DNA of 64,000 bases from contig NC_021237.1 in assembly GCF_000397205.1 (NCBI RefSeq), forward strand, positions 125,001 to 189,000, written 5' to 3'. Shown piece after piece: positions 40,741 to 49,911 of the stretch. How positions within the stretch are numbered: the stretch's first letter is position 1; the number at the start of each line of letters is the position of its first letter. Origin of the DNA: Pseudomonas protegens CHA0. GTDB taxonomy: Bacteria; Pseudomonadota; Gammaproteobacteria; Pseudomonadales; Pseudomonadaceae. A program made the position numbers and the translations under genes. Under the pieces are notes generated by a model, which had not been told where the DNA came from, searched no databases, and saw nothing but the letters and a program-made list of their open reading frames with translations.

Positions 40741-42285
40741 ATGAGTTCCCTCGCTGTCGCTGCGCCTGCTTCGGTTGAAGCCGCCAGCAAGCCGGCAGCC
40801 ATTGCACCGCCGGTGTTCGGGCCGCGGATCATCATCGGCCTGGTGGGCGTGCTGCTGGCGGTGCTGGTCTCGGGCCTCAACGAGATGGTGACCAAGATCG
40901 CCCTGGCGGACATTCGTGGTGCGCTGTTCATCGGCTACGACGAAGGCACCTGGCTGGTGGCCTGCTACACCGCCACCTCGGTGGCGGCCATGGCCTTCGC
41001 GCCCTGGTGTTCGGTGACCTTTTCCCTGCGGCGCTTCACCCTGTGTGCCATTGGCCTGTTCACCCTGCTGGGGGTGCTGTGCCCCTTCGCCCCGAACTAC
41101 GAAAGCCTGTTGCTGTTGCGCACCCTGCAAGGCCTGGCCGGCGGCGCGCTGCCGCCGATGCTGATGACCGTGGCCCTGCGTTTCCTGCCGGCCAACGTCA
41201 AGCTCTACGGCCTGGCCGGCTATGCCCTGACCGCCACCTTCGGCCCCAGCCTGGGCACGCCCCTGGCGGCACTCTGGACCGAGTACGTGGGCTGGCAATG
41301 GGCGTTCTGGCAGGTGGTGCTGCCTTGCCTGCTGGCGATGGCGGCGGTGGCCTACGGCCTGCCCCAGGACCCGCTGCGCCTGGAGCGTTTCAAGCAGTTC
41401 AACTGGCGCGGCCTGCTGCTGGGCTTTCCGGCGATCTGCATGCTGGTGATCGGTATCCTGCAGGGCAACCGCCTGGACTGGTTCGAGTCGCCGCTGATCT
41501 GTGTGCTGCTGGCCGGCGGCCTGGTGCTGCTGGTGCTGTTCATGATCAACGAGTGGTCGCAGCCGATTCCCTTCTTCAAGCTGCAGATGCTCGGCATCCG
41601 CAACCTGTCCTTCGCCCTGCTGACCCTGGCCGGGGTGCTGGTGGTACTGACGGCGGTGATCATCATCCCGTCCGCCTATCTGGCTCAGGTCCAGGGCTAC
41701 CGGCCGTTGCAGACCGCGCCGGTGATGCTGGTGATGGCCCTGCCGCAACTGCTTGCGCTGCCCCTGGTGGCAGCACTGTGCAACCTGCGCTGGGTCGATT
41801 GCCGCTGGGTGCTGGGGATCGGCCTGGGCATGCTGGTGCTGTCCTGTCTGGGCGGTACGCACCTGACATCGGCCTGGATCCGTGACGACTTCTACGTGCT
41901 GCAACTGCTGCAGATCTTCGGCCAGCCCATGGCAGTGCTGCCATTGCTGATGCTTTCCACCGGCAGTATCACCCCGATGGAAGGGCCTTTTGCCTCGGCG
42001 TGGTTCAACACCGTGAAAGGCCTGGCGGCGGTGATCGCCACCGGTGTGCTGGATGTGCTGACCACCCGCCGCCTGCATTTTCATTCGACCATTCTGGTGG
42101 ACAGCCTGGGCAACTCGCCTCTGGTGGACGACGGCGTCGCCGGCCTGGCCCGGCGCCTGCACCAGCAGGCCGTGGTGCTGACCTCCGCCGACCTCTACTA
42201 CTGCATGGCAGGGCTGGCCGCTGTGCTGATCCTGCTGATTTTCTGGCTGCCGACGCGGATCTACCCACCGCGGGCGCCGACTTGA
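40741..42285 (+). CDS. MFS drug transporter, EmrB/QacA (DHA2) family
   Basis: Inner-membrane proton antiporter of 514 aa with about 14 hydrophobic segments, the DHA2 layout. The first helix is at about residues 30-50 (IIIGLVGVLLAVLVSGLNE), and motif-C-like GYALTATFGPSLGTPLAALW lies near 160-179. It would extrude a toxic or signalling compound through the adaptor and outer-membrane protein encoded next. GGAG occurs about 11 nt before the ATG. The HlyD gene follows after 14 nt. Confidence 0.91.
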   Translation: MSSLAVAAPASVEAASKPAAIAPPVFGPRIIIGLVGVLLAVLVSGLNEMVTKIALADIRGALFIGYDEGTWLVACYTATSVAAMAFAPWCSVTFSLRRFTLCAIGLFTLLGVLCPFAPNYESLLLLRTLQGLAGGALPPMLMTVALRFLPANVKLYGLAGYALTATFGPSLGTPLAALWTEYVGWQWAFWQVVLPCLLAMAAVAYGLPQDPLRLERFKQFNWRGLLLGFPAICMLVIGILQGNRLDWFESPLICVLLAGGLVLLVLFMINEWSQPIPFFKLQMLGIRNLSFALLTLAGVLVVLTAVIIIPSAYLAQVQGYRPLQTAPVMLVMALPQLLALPLVAALCNLRWVDCRWVLGIGLGMLVLSCLGGTHLTSAWIRDDFYVLQLLQIFGQPMAVLPLLMLSTGSITPMEGPFASAWFNTVKGLAAVIATGVLDVLTTRRLHFHSTILVDSLGNSPLVDDGVAGLARRLHQQAVVLTSADLYYCMAGLAAVLILLIFWLPTRIYPPRAPT

Positions 42286-42299
42286 ACGAGACCTTTGTC

Positions 42300-43370
42300 A
42301 TGACGACCCAGAACAAACACAAAATCGCCATTGCGGTAGCGGCAGTGGCGGCCCTTGGCGTGTTGGCCTACCTGGCGCTGCCGGGGCTGTTCGGCCGCGC
42401 CGGCGAGCAGACCACCAACGACGCCTTCATCGCCGCCGACTACACCCTGGTGGCCCCGCGCGTGGCGGGGTTCATCAAGGAAGTGCTGGTGGAGGACAAC
42501 CAGCAGGTCAAGGCCGGGCAACTGCTGGCGCTGATCGACGACCGTGACCTGCGGGCCGCGGCCCAGGCGGCGGATGCCGAGACCCTGGTGGCCAAGGCGC
42601 AGTTGCAGAACGCCCGGGCGACCCTGGACCGGCAGAGTTCGGTGATCGCCCAGGCCCAGGCTGCCTTGAGCGCGGCCCAGGCCGAGCGAGCCTTTGCCGA
42701 GCATGAACTGAACCGCTACAACCACCTGGCCGGGGTCGGCGCCGGCACGGTGCAGAACGCCCAGCAGGCCCGGACCCGCATCGACCAGGCCAGCGCCCGG
42801 CTGGCCACCGCCACCGCAGCCCTGGCGGCGGAGCGCAAGCAGGTGGAGATCATCACCGCTCAGCGTGACGCCGCGGAAGGTGGCTTGAAACGTGCCCAGG
42901 CGGCCCTGGAAATGGCCAGCTACGAGTTGTCCTACACGCGCATCGTGGCGCCGGTGGACGGCATGGTCGGCGAGCGCGCGGTGCGGGTCGGTGCCTATGT
43001 CACCCCGGGCAGCAAGATCCTTGCCGTGGTGCCGCTGCAGCAGGCCTATGTACTGGCCAACTTCCAGGAAACCCAGCTGACGGCCATGCATGCCGGGCAG
43101 GTGGTGGAGGTGCGGGTCGACAGCCTGGGCGGCGAGACCCTGCATGGTCGGGTGGAAAGCCTGGCCCCGGCCACCGGTGTGACCTTCGCCGCGGTGAAGC
43201 CGGATAACGCCACCGGCAACTTCACCAAGGTGGTGCAGCGCATTCCGGTGAAGATCCTTCTGGAACCCAACCAGCCGTTGGCCGAGCGGTTGCGGGTGGG
43301 CATGTCGGTGGAAGCCAGCGTGGACACCCACAGCTCTGCCACCAGCGCCCGCGAGGTGACCCAGCGATGA
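42300..43370 (+). CDS. HlyD/EmrA-family membrane fusion protein
   Basis: Adaptor of 356 aa with one N-terminal transmembrane helix (IAIAVAAVAALGVLAYLAL, about residues 9-27), a split lipoyl domain (APRVAGFIKEVLVEDNQQVK, about 50-69, and YTRIVAPVDGMVGERAV), an alpha-hairpin (about 85-210) and a beta-barrel domain. EmrA-type proteins bridge an MFS pump to a TolC-like channel. The stop codon overlaps the next start as ATGA. Confidence 0.92.
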   Translation: MTTQNKHKIAIAVAAVAALGVLAYLALPGLFGRAGEQTTNDAFIAADYTLVAPRVAGFIKEVLVEDNQQVKAGQLLALIDDRDLRAAAQAADAETLVAKAQLQNARATLDRQSSVIAQAQAALSAAQAERAFAEHELNRYNHLAGVGAGTVQNAQQARTRIDQASARLATATAALAAERKQVEIITAQRDAAEGGLKRAQAALEMASYELSYTRIVAPVDGMVGERAVRVGAYVTPGSKILAVVPLQQAYVLANFQETQLTAMHAGQVVEVRVDSLGGETLHGRVESLAPATGVTFAAVKPDNATGNFTKVVQRIPVKILLEPNQPLAERLRVGMSVEASVDTHSSATSAREVTQR

Positions 43371-44848
43371 GCCGCGAACGCAGCCGTCACAGACGCTCCC
43401 ACGGGCTCCGCACTCTGCTGGCGCTGAGCCTGCTGTCCCTGGCCGCGTGCAATGTCGGCCCGGATTTCCAGAGGCCCCAGGCGACCCAGGTCCAGGCCTG
43501 GTCCGCCCCGGCCCAGGCCGCTGCCAGCCAGGCGGTGGACAGTGCCATGCAGGAGCGCTGGTGGGAGGTGTTCAACGACCCGCAACTGTCGGCCCTGAGC
43601 CGTCGCGTCCTGAGCGATAACCTCGACCTGCAACTGGCCACCAGCCGTTTGCAGCAGAGCCGGGCGGCGCGCCAGGTCATTACTGCCGAACGCTATCCGA
43701 GCACCTCGGCCAATGGCGGCTACGGGCGCAAGCGCAACAGTGCCGAGGGCCTGAACGACCCTTCGGGGAACAACGGAAAATCGGCCTTCAATCTCTGGGA
43801 AGCGGGCTTCTCCGCCTCCTGGGAGCTGGATTTCTGGGGCCGGGTGCGGCGCGAAACCGAGGCCGCCGATGCGACCCTGGAAGTGGCGGAGAACGACCGG
43901 CGCGGGGTGCTGCTGTCGGTGCTGGCGGAAACCGCCCAGGACTACATCCAACTGCGCGGCGTGCAGAGCACCCGGGCGGTCACCGAGCAGAACCTCGAGG
44001 TCGCCCGGCACAGCCTGAAACTCTCGCAACTGCGCCTGGCCGACGGCGTGGCCACCGACCTGGACGTGGCCGAAGCCGCCGCCCAGGTCGCCACCATCGA
44101 GGCGCAACTGCCGGAGCTGCAACAGCGCCAGGCGCAGCTGATCAATGCCCTGAGCCTGCTGCTGGGGGAGCCACCCCAGGCCTTGCACCAGGAACTGGCC
44201 AGCGATGCGCCAGTGCCGCAACCGCCATCCCAGGTGGCTATCGGCCTGCCTTCGCAACTGGCCGAGCGGCGTCCGGATATCCGCCAGGCCGAGGCGCGCC
44301 TGCATGCAGCCACGGCCAGCATCGGTGTGGCCAAGGGCGATTTCTATCCGCGCATTACCCTGTCCGGCAACTTCGGCTCCCAGGCCCTGCAACTGGCGGA
44401 CTTCGGTTCCTGGAGTTCGCGGCAGTTCGGCATCGGCCCGCAGTTCAGCCTGCCGCTGTTCGATGGCGGCCGCCTGCGGGGCATGCTCCAGTTGCGCGAG
44501 GCCCAGCAGCAGGAAGCAGCCCTGGCCTACCAGCAGACGGTGCTGCGGGCCTGGCACGAAATCGACGACCAACTGACCCGCTACAACGCCAGCCAGTTGC
44601 GCCGCGACAGCCTGGCCGAAGCGGTGCGGCAGAACCAGATCGCCCTGCGCACGGCACAGCAGCAGTACATCGAAGGGGTGGTGGATTTTGTCAACGTGCT
44701 GACGGTGCAGGGGGCCTTGCTGGCAACCCAGGAGCAGTTGGTGGAAAGCTCGGCCGGAGTGTCCCTGGCCATGGTTGGCCTGTACAAGGCGCTGGGGGGT
44801 GGTTGGCAGTCGGTCTACCCATTGCAGGCTGCCAGCCAGCCAGGTTGA
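43367..44848 (+). CDS. NodT-family outer-membrane efflux lipoprotein
   Basis: Protein of 493 aa. A basic N-terminus and signal peptide end in the lipobox LAAC (about residues 25-28) followed by NVGPDFQRP, the hallmark of RND/MFS outer-membrane lipoproteins. Two TolC-type repeats are present, and DFWGRVRRETEAADATLEVA and RPDIRQAEARLHAATASIGV are the typical conserved segments. It completes the MFS-HlyD-OMF tripartite pump and overlaps the adaptor gene by 4 nt. The next gene starts about 70 nt later behind its own Fur box. Confidence 0.92.
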   Translation: MSRERSRHRRSHGLRTLLALSLLSLAACNVGPDFQRPQATQVQAWSAPAQAAASQAVDSAMQERWWEVFNDPQLSALSRRVLSDNLDLQLATSRLQQSRAARQVITAERYPSTSANGGYGRKRNSAEGLNDPSGNNGKSAFNLWEAGFSASWELDFWGRVRRETEAADATLEVAENDRRGVLLSVLAETAQDYIQLRGVQSTRAVTEQNLEVARHSLKLSQLRLADGVATDLDVAEAAAQVATIEAQLPELQQRQAQLINALSLLLGEPPQALHQELASDAPVPQPPSQVAIGLPSQLAERRPDIRQAEARLHAATASIGVAKGDFYPRITLSGNFGSQALQLADFGSWSSRQFGIGPQFSLPLFDGGRLRGMLQLREAQQQEAALAYQQTVLRAWHEIDDQLTRYNASQLRRDSLAEAVRQNQIALRTAQQQYIEGVVDFVNVLTVQGALLATQEQLVESSAGVSLAMVGLYKALGGGWQSVYPLQAASQPG

Positions 44849-44877
44849 AAAGCGTTTTGCCTGGATTGAGAAAAAAG

Positions 44878-44896
44878 TGTAATGATAATTGCTCTC
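44878..44896 (+). promoter_or_regulatory. candidate Fur box before the second sigma gene
   Basis: TGTAATGATAATTGCTCTC matches the Fur consensus at about 13 of 19 positions, with the same unbroken AATGATAAT core as the site at 8.9 kb. It lies 22 nt upstream of the preferred ATG, the same spacing as in the first iron module. Confidence 0.75.
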
Positions 44897-44918
44897 AATC
44901 ATGTGCGCAGTTTCATTC

Positions 44919-45428
44919 ATGCAAGCCACCACTGACGGCAACGCTCAACTCCATCGTCTGTATCAGGATCATCACGGCTGGTTGCAGGGCTGGTTGCGCA
45001 AGCGCCTGGGCGATCGCGAGCATGCCGCGGACGTGGCGCAGGACACCTTCCTGCGCCTCTTGCTCTCGGGGCGTTTTCCCGGGCAGCAGGAAAGCCGCAG
45101 CTACCTGGCGCAGATCGCCCGCAACCTGGTGGTCGACCAATGGCGGCGCGCGCGCATCGAGCGCGCCTACCTGGAAAGCATCGCCCACTTGCCGGAGCCG
45201 CAGACCCCCTCCCTGGAAAGCCGCGCGCTGATTCTCGAAACCCTGATGCAGATCGACGCCATGCTCGACCGCATGCCGGACAAGGTGCGCCAGGCCTTTG
45301 TCATGTCGCAGTTCGAGGGGCTGGGCTATGCGCAGATTGCCGAGCGCCTGGAGGTTTCCGTCAGCTCGGTGCAGAAGTATATGACCCGTGCGATCCAGGC
45401 CTGTTACCAGGTGCTCTACGCAGAATGA
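44919..45428 (+). CDS. ECF sigma factor, FecI-like (second module)
   Basis: Sigma factor of 169 aa. Region 2 is LYQDHHGWLQGWLRKRLGDR then HAADVAQDTFLRLLL, and region 4 is FEGLGYAQIAERLEVSVSSV. It drives the receptor operon when the paired FecR protein is activated. Candidate starts are TTG 44889, ATG 44901 and ATG 44919. The last gives the common FecI-like length and the same Fur-box spacing as the first module. None has a strong Shine-Dalgarno. Its stop overlaps the FecR start as ATGA. It is clearly related to the sigma factor at 8.4 kb but is a separate paralogue. Confidence 0.9.
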   Translation: MQATTDGNAQLHRLYQDHHGWLQGWLRKRLGDREHAADVAQDTFLRLLLSGRFPGQQESRSYLAQIARNLVVDQWRRARIERAYLESIAHLPEPQTPSLESRALILETLMQIDAMLDRMPDKVRQAFVMSQFEGLGYAQIAERLEVSVSSVQKYMTRAIQACYQVLYAE

Positions 45429-46378
45429 AACCTCATCAAGCACCCATTGCCCCCAGCGTTGTCGAGCAGGCCAGCGAGTGGCTGATGCTGCATTGGGGCG
45501 GCGAGTTGAGCGCGCAGCAGCGCAGCGCCTTCGACGCCTGGCAGCAGGCCGATCCCGAGCACCAGCGAGCCTGGCAACGCTTGCAGCAACTGCAGCAGAC
45601 CCTGCAAGGCGTGCCGGAACACAGCACTCATGTGCTGTTGGCCAAGGCGCCGGACCAGCAGCGCCGCGCCGCACTGAAGCTGCTCGGCTTGCTGCTGGTG
45701 GCCGGTGGCAGCGGCTACCTGGTGCAGGACAGCCAGCCCTGGCGAGCGGCCTTCGCCGCGCAGCGCAGCGCCACCGGGGAAATACGCCACCTGACCCTGA
45801 GCGACGGCAGCCGCCTGGACCTCAACAGCGCCAGCGCCGTCGACCTGCTGTTCAGCGCCAGCGAACGGCGCATCCGCCTGATCCAGGGCGAGATCCTGCT
45901 GACCAGCGGGCATGACCCGTCGCGGCCGCTGATCGTGGAAACCCCCGCCGGCGATATCCAGGCCCTGGGCACACGTTTCGCCGTGCGCGAGTTGGACGGC
46001 GGCACCCGGGTCGATCTTTACGAAGGGGCCCTGCGGATCAGCCCCCGTCACACCCAGGCCCTGCAACTGAATGCCGGCGAACGCCTGTGGTTCGACGCCG
46101 GCCGGGTGTCGGCCCGGCAAGTGGCCCAGGTCAATGCCAGCAGTTGGAGCGAGGGCCGGTTGATTGCCGAACGCCAGCCCCTGGGGCAGTTCGTCGCTGA
46201 GCTGTCACGGTATCGGCCAGGGGTGCTGCGCTGCGATGAGCAGGTGGCGGGCTTGCTGCTGACCGGGGTCTTTCCCCTGGCCGACAGCGATGCGGTGCTC
46301 GCCGCCCTGGAGCGCTCGCTACCGGTACGGGCCCATGCGGTGACCCGCTACTGGGTAACCCTCAAGCCGCGAGGCTGA
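45425..46378 (+). CDS. FecR-family sigma regulator (second module)
   Basis: Protein of 317 aa. The cytoplasmic sigma-binding region (VEQASEWLMLHWGGELSAQQ, about residues 12-31, and the FDAWQQADPEHQRAWQRL motif) is followed by one membrane segment (LKLLGLLLVAGGSGYLV, about 82-98), the periplasmic FecR domain (TGEIRHLTLSDGSRLDLNSA, about 118-137) and a C-terminal STN-like fold. It is translationally coupled to the sigma gene. It receives the signal from the STN domain of the receptor encoded 98 nt downstream. Confidence 0.91.
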   Translation: MKPHQAPIAPSVVEQASEWLMLHWGGELSAQQRSAFDAWQQADPEHQRAWQRLQQLQQTLQGVPEHSTHVLLAKAPDQQRRAALKLLGLLLVAGGSGYLVQDSQPWRAAFAAQRSATGEIRHLTLSDGSRLDLNSASAVDLLFSASERRIRLIQGEILLTSGHDPSRPLIVETPAGDIQALGTRFAVRELDGGTRVDLYEGALRISPRHTQALQLNAGERLWFDAGRVSARQVAQVNASSWSEGRLIAERQPLGQFVAELSRYRPGVLRCDEQVAGLLLTGVFPLADSDAVLAALERSLPVRAHAVTRYWVTLKPRG

Positions 46379-46476
46379 ATGCAAAAATATTTTGTCAGGC
46401 GGTTGTCGGTTCCGGCGCGCCGTTCGGGATACCCCATGAAAGCCGATCAAGACGCATTCTCATGGGGAGTTCAGGA

Positions 46477-48942
46477 ATGCCTTACCAGACCGCTGCATCC
46501 ATTTTGACCCTGGGCGCTACCGCGCGCCGCCGAGCCTTTGTTGCGCTGCTGGCGGTGGCACCCGTGCTGCCAGGCATTGTCCAGGCCGAGCCGGGCAGCC
46601 AGAGCCAGGCCCGCGACTACCAGATCGCCCCCGGCAACCTCGACCAGGTGCTGAACCGCTTTGCCAGTGCGGCGGGCATTCTCCTGTCGGTGGATGCGAG
46701 CATGACGGCCGGCAAGCACAGCCAGGGCCTGCAAGGCCGCTACGAAGTGGCGCAAGGGCTGCACCAGCTCCTCGCGGGGACCGGCCTGCAAGCCACCCAG
46801 AGTGGCGCCAGCTGGGGGCTGCAGCCGGTGGCCCAGGGCGCTGCGCTGGAGCTGGGGCCAACCCGCATCGGCGCCACCCAAGTGGATGAAAATGCCTGGG
46901 GCGCGGTGCCGGGGATCGTGGCCAAGCGCAGCGCCACCGGCAGCAAGACCGACTCGGCGCTGGTGGAGATTCCGCAGACCATCAACGTGATCGGCGCCAA
47001 GGAAATCAGCGCCCGTGGTGCCCAGAGCGTGACCGAGGCGCTGCTCTATACCCCGGGCATGACCGGCGGCGGCTTTTCCGACCGGGTGAAGATTTTCGAC
47101 GAACCCACCTCCCGTGGTTTTTCACCGACTCCGCTGTACCTCGACGGCCTGCACTTGCCCTATGGCGGTGGCAGTACCGGTGGTGCCCTGCAGATCGAGC
47201 CCTATTCCCTGGAGCGCATCGAAGTGCTCAAGGGCCCGGCCTCGGTGCTCTACGGGCAGAACCAGCCGGGCGGGATCGTCAACATGGTCAGCAAGCGGCC
47301 CACCGAGACCCCCGTGCATCAGCTGAAAGTGGAAGCCGGCAGCTACGACCACAAGAGCATCGCCCTGGACCTGGGCGGCCCGCTGGATGAGCAGGGGCAG
47401 TTCCTCTATCGCCTGACCGGCCTGGCCAGCGACAGCCAGGACGCCATCGATTACGTGCAGCGCCAGCGTCAGTTCATTGCCCCGAGCCTGACCTGGCGGC
47501 CGGATGACGACACCCAACTGACGGTGTTTGCCCAGTTCCAGAAGGACAACGACGTGCCCGAGGCCCAGGGCCTGCCCAGCGTGGGCACGGTGTTCGCCAA
47601 CCCCAACGGCAAGATCGACCGCGACCTGTTTCTCGGCGAGCCCGGGGTCAATGCCTACGACCGTGACCAGTTCGTCGTGGGCTACGAGTTCTCCCATCGC
47701 CTGAACGATGTCTGGACCCTGAAGCAGAATGCCCGCTATGCCGACGTCGACGACCGTTACCGTGCGCCGCTGCACGGCTACAAGTTCGTCACCAACCCCA
47801 AGACCGGGCTCGACGACCAGCGCTACATGACCCGCTACGGGGTCGACTGGAAGCAGCACAACAAGGTCTTCGGCGTGGATAACATCGCCCAGGCCGAATT
47901 CGACACCGGGCCGTTCAACCACACGGTGCTGGTGGGACTGGATTACTACCACTTCAATTCGAAATACCACGGCAAGTACGACTACAACCCGCCGATTCTC
48001 GACATGTTCACCCCCACCTACGGCCAGTCGCTGAATTTCGGCAACGCTTACCAGTGGGACAACACCATCATCCAGACCGGCCTCTACGTGCAGGACCAGA
48101 TCAAGTACGAGAAGTGGGTGCTGGTGCTGGGCGGTCGCAACGATTGGGCGGAAACCGACAACAAGGCGCCGCTGGGTGGGGCCCATACCAACGTCAAGAA
48201 CCAGTCCTTCACCGGGCGCGGGGGGCTGGTGTACCTGTTCGACAACGGGCTGGCGCCCTTTGTCAGCTACTCGGAGTCCTTCCTGCCGTTGAGCGGCACC
48301 AGCTTCCAGCGCAGCGCGTTCGAGCCTTCCACCGGCAAGCAGTACGAAGTGGGGGTGAAATTCCAGCCTCCGGGCCAGGAGAGCTTCGTCCAGGTATCGG
48401 CCTATCAGCTGGACCAGGAGAACATTCTGACCACCGACCTGGCCAACCCCGGGTTCAGTATCCAGAGCGGCGCGGTGCGCTCCCGGGGTATCGAGCTTGA
48501 AGCCAAGGCCAGCCTCAACGAATCGCTGGACGTGATTGCCTCGGCATCGCGCAACGACATCAAGTACACCAAGGACAACGATGGCCGCGAGGGTCGCCAC
48601 CCGGCGGGCATGCCACCCCTGACTGCTGCGTTGTGGCTCAACTACACCATCCTGGGCGACACCCCCCTGGCAGGCCTGGGAGCGGGCGTCGGCGCCCGCT
48701 ACGTCAAGGGCAGCTACGGCACCGACTACGACGGCGCCTTCCAGATCCCTTCCTACACCGTGTACGACGCCGGCCTGACCTACGACCTTGAAAAGTCGCC
48801 GTTGCAGCTCAAGGGCGTGAAGCTGGCGCTGAACGTGAAGAACCTCACCGACAAGACCTACGTCGCCAAATGCACCAGCATCTGGGACTGCTACTACGGC
48901 GAAGGCCGGACCATGGTCTCGAGCCTGACTTATGACTGGTAA
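46477..48942 (+). CDS. TonB-dependent ferric-siderophore receptor (second module)
   Basis: Receptor of 821 aa. The signal peptide ends near IVQA, followed by an STN domain (YQIAPGNLDQVLNRFASAAG, about residues 43-62 onward), a plug domain starting near VEIPQTINVIGAKEISARGA and a beta-barrel ending in the C-terminal YDW. CTSIWDCYYGEGR near the end resembles FhuA/FoxA/FegA-type hydroxamate receptors. The ATG at 46477 is preferred because GGGGAG lies 7 nt upstream. The ATG at 46462 would add 5 residues. Together with the sigma and FecR genes it makes a self-contained cell-surface signalling unit. The ligand is unknown. Confidence 0.93.
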   Translation: MPYQTAASILTLGATARRRAFVALLAVAPVLPGIVQAEPGSQSQARDYQIAPGNLDQVLNRFASAAGILLSVDASMTAGKHSQGLQGRYEVAQGLHQLLAGTGLQATQSGASWGLQPVAQGAALELGPTRIGATQVDENAWGAVPGIVAKRSATGSKTDSALVEIPQTINVIGAKEISARGAQSVTEALLYTPGMTGGGFSDRVKIFDEPTSRGFSPTPLYLDGLHLPYGGGSTGGALQIEPYSLERIEVLKGPASVLYGQNQPGGIVNMVSKRPTETPVHQLKVEAGSYDHKSIALDLGGPLDEQGQFLYRLTGLASDSQDAIDYVQRQRQFIAPSLTWRPDDDTQLTVFAQFQKDNDVPEAQGLPSVGTVFANPNGKIDRDLFLGEPGVNAYDRDQFVVGYEFSHRLNDVWTLKQNARYADVDDRYRAPLHGYKFVTNPKTGLDDQRYMTRYGVDWKQHNKVFGVDNIAQAEFDTGPFNHTVLVGLDYYHFNSKYHGKYDYNPPILDMFTPTYGQSLNFGNAYQWDNTIIQTGLYVQDQIKYEKWVLVLGGRNDWAETDNKAPLGGAHTNVKNQSFTGRGGLVYLFDNGLAPFVSYSESFLPLSGTSFQRSAFEPSTGKQYEVGVKFQPPGQESFVQVSAYQLDQENILTTDLANPGFSIQSGAVRSRGIELEAKASLNESLDVIASASRNDIKYTKDNDGREGRHPAGMPPLTAALWLNYTILGDTPLAGLGAGVGARYVKGSYGTDYDGAFQIPSYTVYDAGLTYDLEKSPLQLKGVKLALNVKNLTDKTYVAKCTSIWDCYYGEGRTMVSSLTYDW

Positions 48943-48959
48943 GGCCGCAGCAGCTGGGC

Positions 48960-49649
48960 TCACCAGTAGTCCGGCTTGATCGCGGGCGCCTTGCGGGTCG
49001 CCACTCGTTCGGGGAACTGGTGCTTGCACAGTTCCTCTGCGCTGACGACCCGGCGCATCCAGTGGGCCTGGGCTTTCAGTGAGCCGGGTTGCGGGCGCTG
49101 ATACTGCGGGCGGTGAGGCAGGATCACGCCAAGGGTCAAGTCCGGGAAGTCTTCGCGAATGGCCCGCAGCGCTGGTGCCATATCGGTGTCTCCCGAGACC
49201 AGCACCAGTTGCTCGATGCGTTCATCTGGAGGATGCAGGGCTTGCCTGGCTGCGAGGCGGTACATGCTGATCGCCAGATGGACGTCGGTTTCCTTTTCCT
49301 CAAGTTTCCAGATGTCCACCGTGTCCTGGCGTGAAGCCCCTACGGCTTTATTGATGAAGCGTGGGGCTTTGGCCGGTTCAAGCTGATGGCGCCCCAGGTG
49401 CACATTGACCTGGGACGCCTTCAAGGCGCGCAGGTAGGTGTCTTGTGCTTCCTTGGAGGCCCGGCCACGGGTGGCCAGCCGGGGTTTGACTGAAGAAGTG
49501 AAGTAGTCCACCGAGGCCAGTCGGCTGGCGGGGTTTTCGATCTGCACGATATGGGTCAGCAACCCAGGCAGGTCGAGCCACTTGAATGGGGTGTCGGCCA
49601 GCAACCCGTAGAACAGGTTGTAGCCATCGACAAAGAAGGCCGTGCGCAC
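48960..49649 (-). CDS. NYN-domain (PIN-like) protein
   Basis: Protein of 229 aa with the NYN fold shared with PIN-type ribonucleases. The acidic residues expected to bind metal are visible in AFFVDGYNLFYG (D8), KETDVHLAIS (about D118) and VSGDTDMAPAL (about D152). The C-terminus is basic and proline-rich (ERVATRKAPAIKPDYW). Family members may act on RNA, but substrates are mostly unknown. The GTG start has AGGGAA about 10 nt upstream. The gene converges on the receptor (17-nt gap), and a strong terminator stands just upstream of it. Confidence 0.88.
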   Translation of the reverse strand: MRTAFFVDGYNLFYGLLADTPFKWLDLPGLLTHIVQIENPASRLASVDYFTSSVKPRLATRGRASKEAQDTYLRALKASQVNVHLGRHQLEPAKAPRFINKAVGASRQDTVDIWKLEEKETDVHLAISMYRLAARQALHPPDERIEQLVLVSGDTDMAPALRAIREDFPDLTLGVILPHRPQYQRPQPGSLKAQAHWMRRVVSAEELCKHQFPERVATRKAPAIKPDYW

Positions 49650-49669
49650 TATTCCATTCCCTGGAAACG

Positions 49670-49695
49670 AAAAAACCGGCCTGGGCCGGTTTTTT
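49670..49695. terminator. bidirectional rho-independent terminator
   Basis: AAAAAACCGGCC-TG-GGCCGGTTTTTT is a perfect 12-bp stem with A/T tracts on both sides, so it can work in either direction. It stands 20 nt upstream of the NYN start and would stop leftward transcripts from the DUF3142 operon. The remaining 216 nt to 49911 show no convincing gene. Confidence 0.9.
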
Positions 49696-49911
49696 CACCC
49701 CAACGGCCAGCGAACTGAATCTCTGCGTACGGGGTTGAGTTGTGAGGTCGAGCCTAGTGCCTGTATTCGTCGAGGTCAATCCTTGTCCGACGAGAGAGGC
49801 ATCACAAATGGCTGCTTGGCATATCAACTCCGCAGGAACCGTTTTGCCCCAGCAGGCTTCGAGGATCAAGGGCATCGATGGGTATTACTGTGAGCACTTA
49901 TTGCACCGGAT

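Noticed and set aside
40627..42162. 511-codon minus-strand frame opposite the MFS gene, and similar frames at 47122-49029, 52975-54567 and 56760-58844
   Set aside because: Gln/His/Arg-rich shadow translations opposite genes with clear families.
40741..44848. Siderophore exporter linked to the adjacent iron module
   Set aside because: The Fur-like site lies after the pump operon and serves the sigma gene; nothing ties the pump itself to iron.
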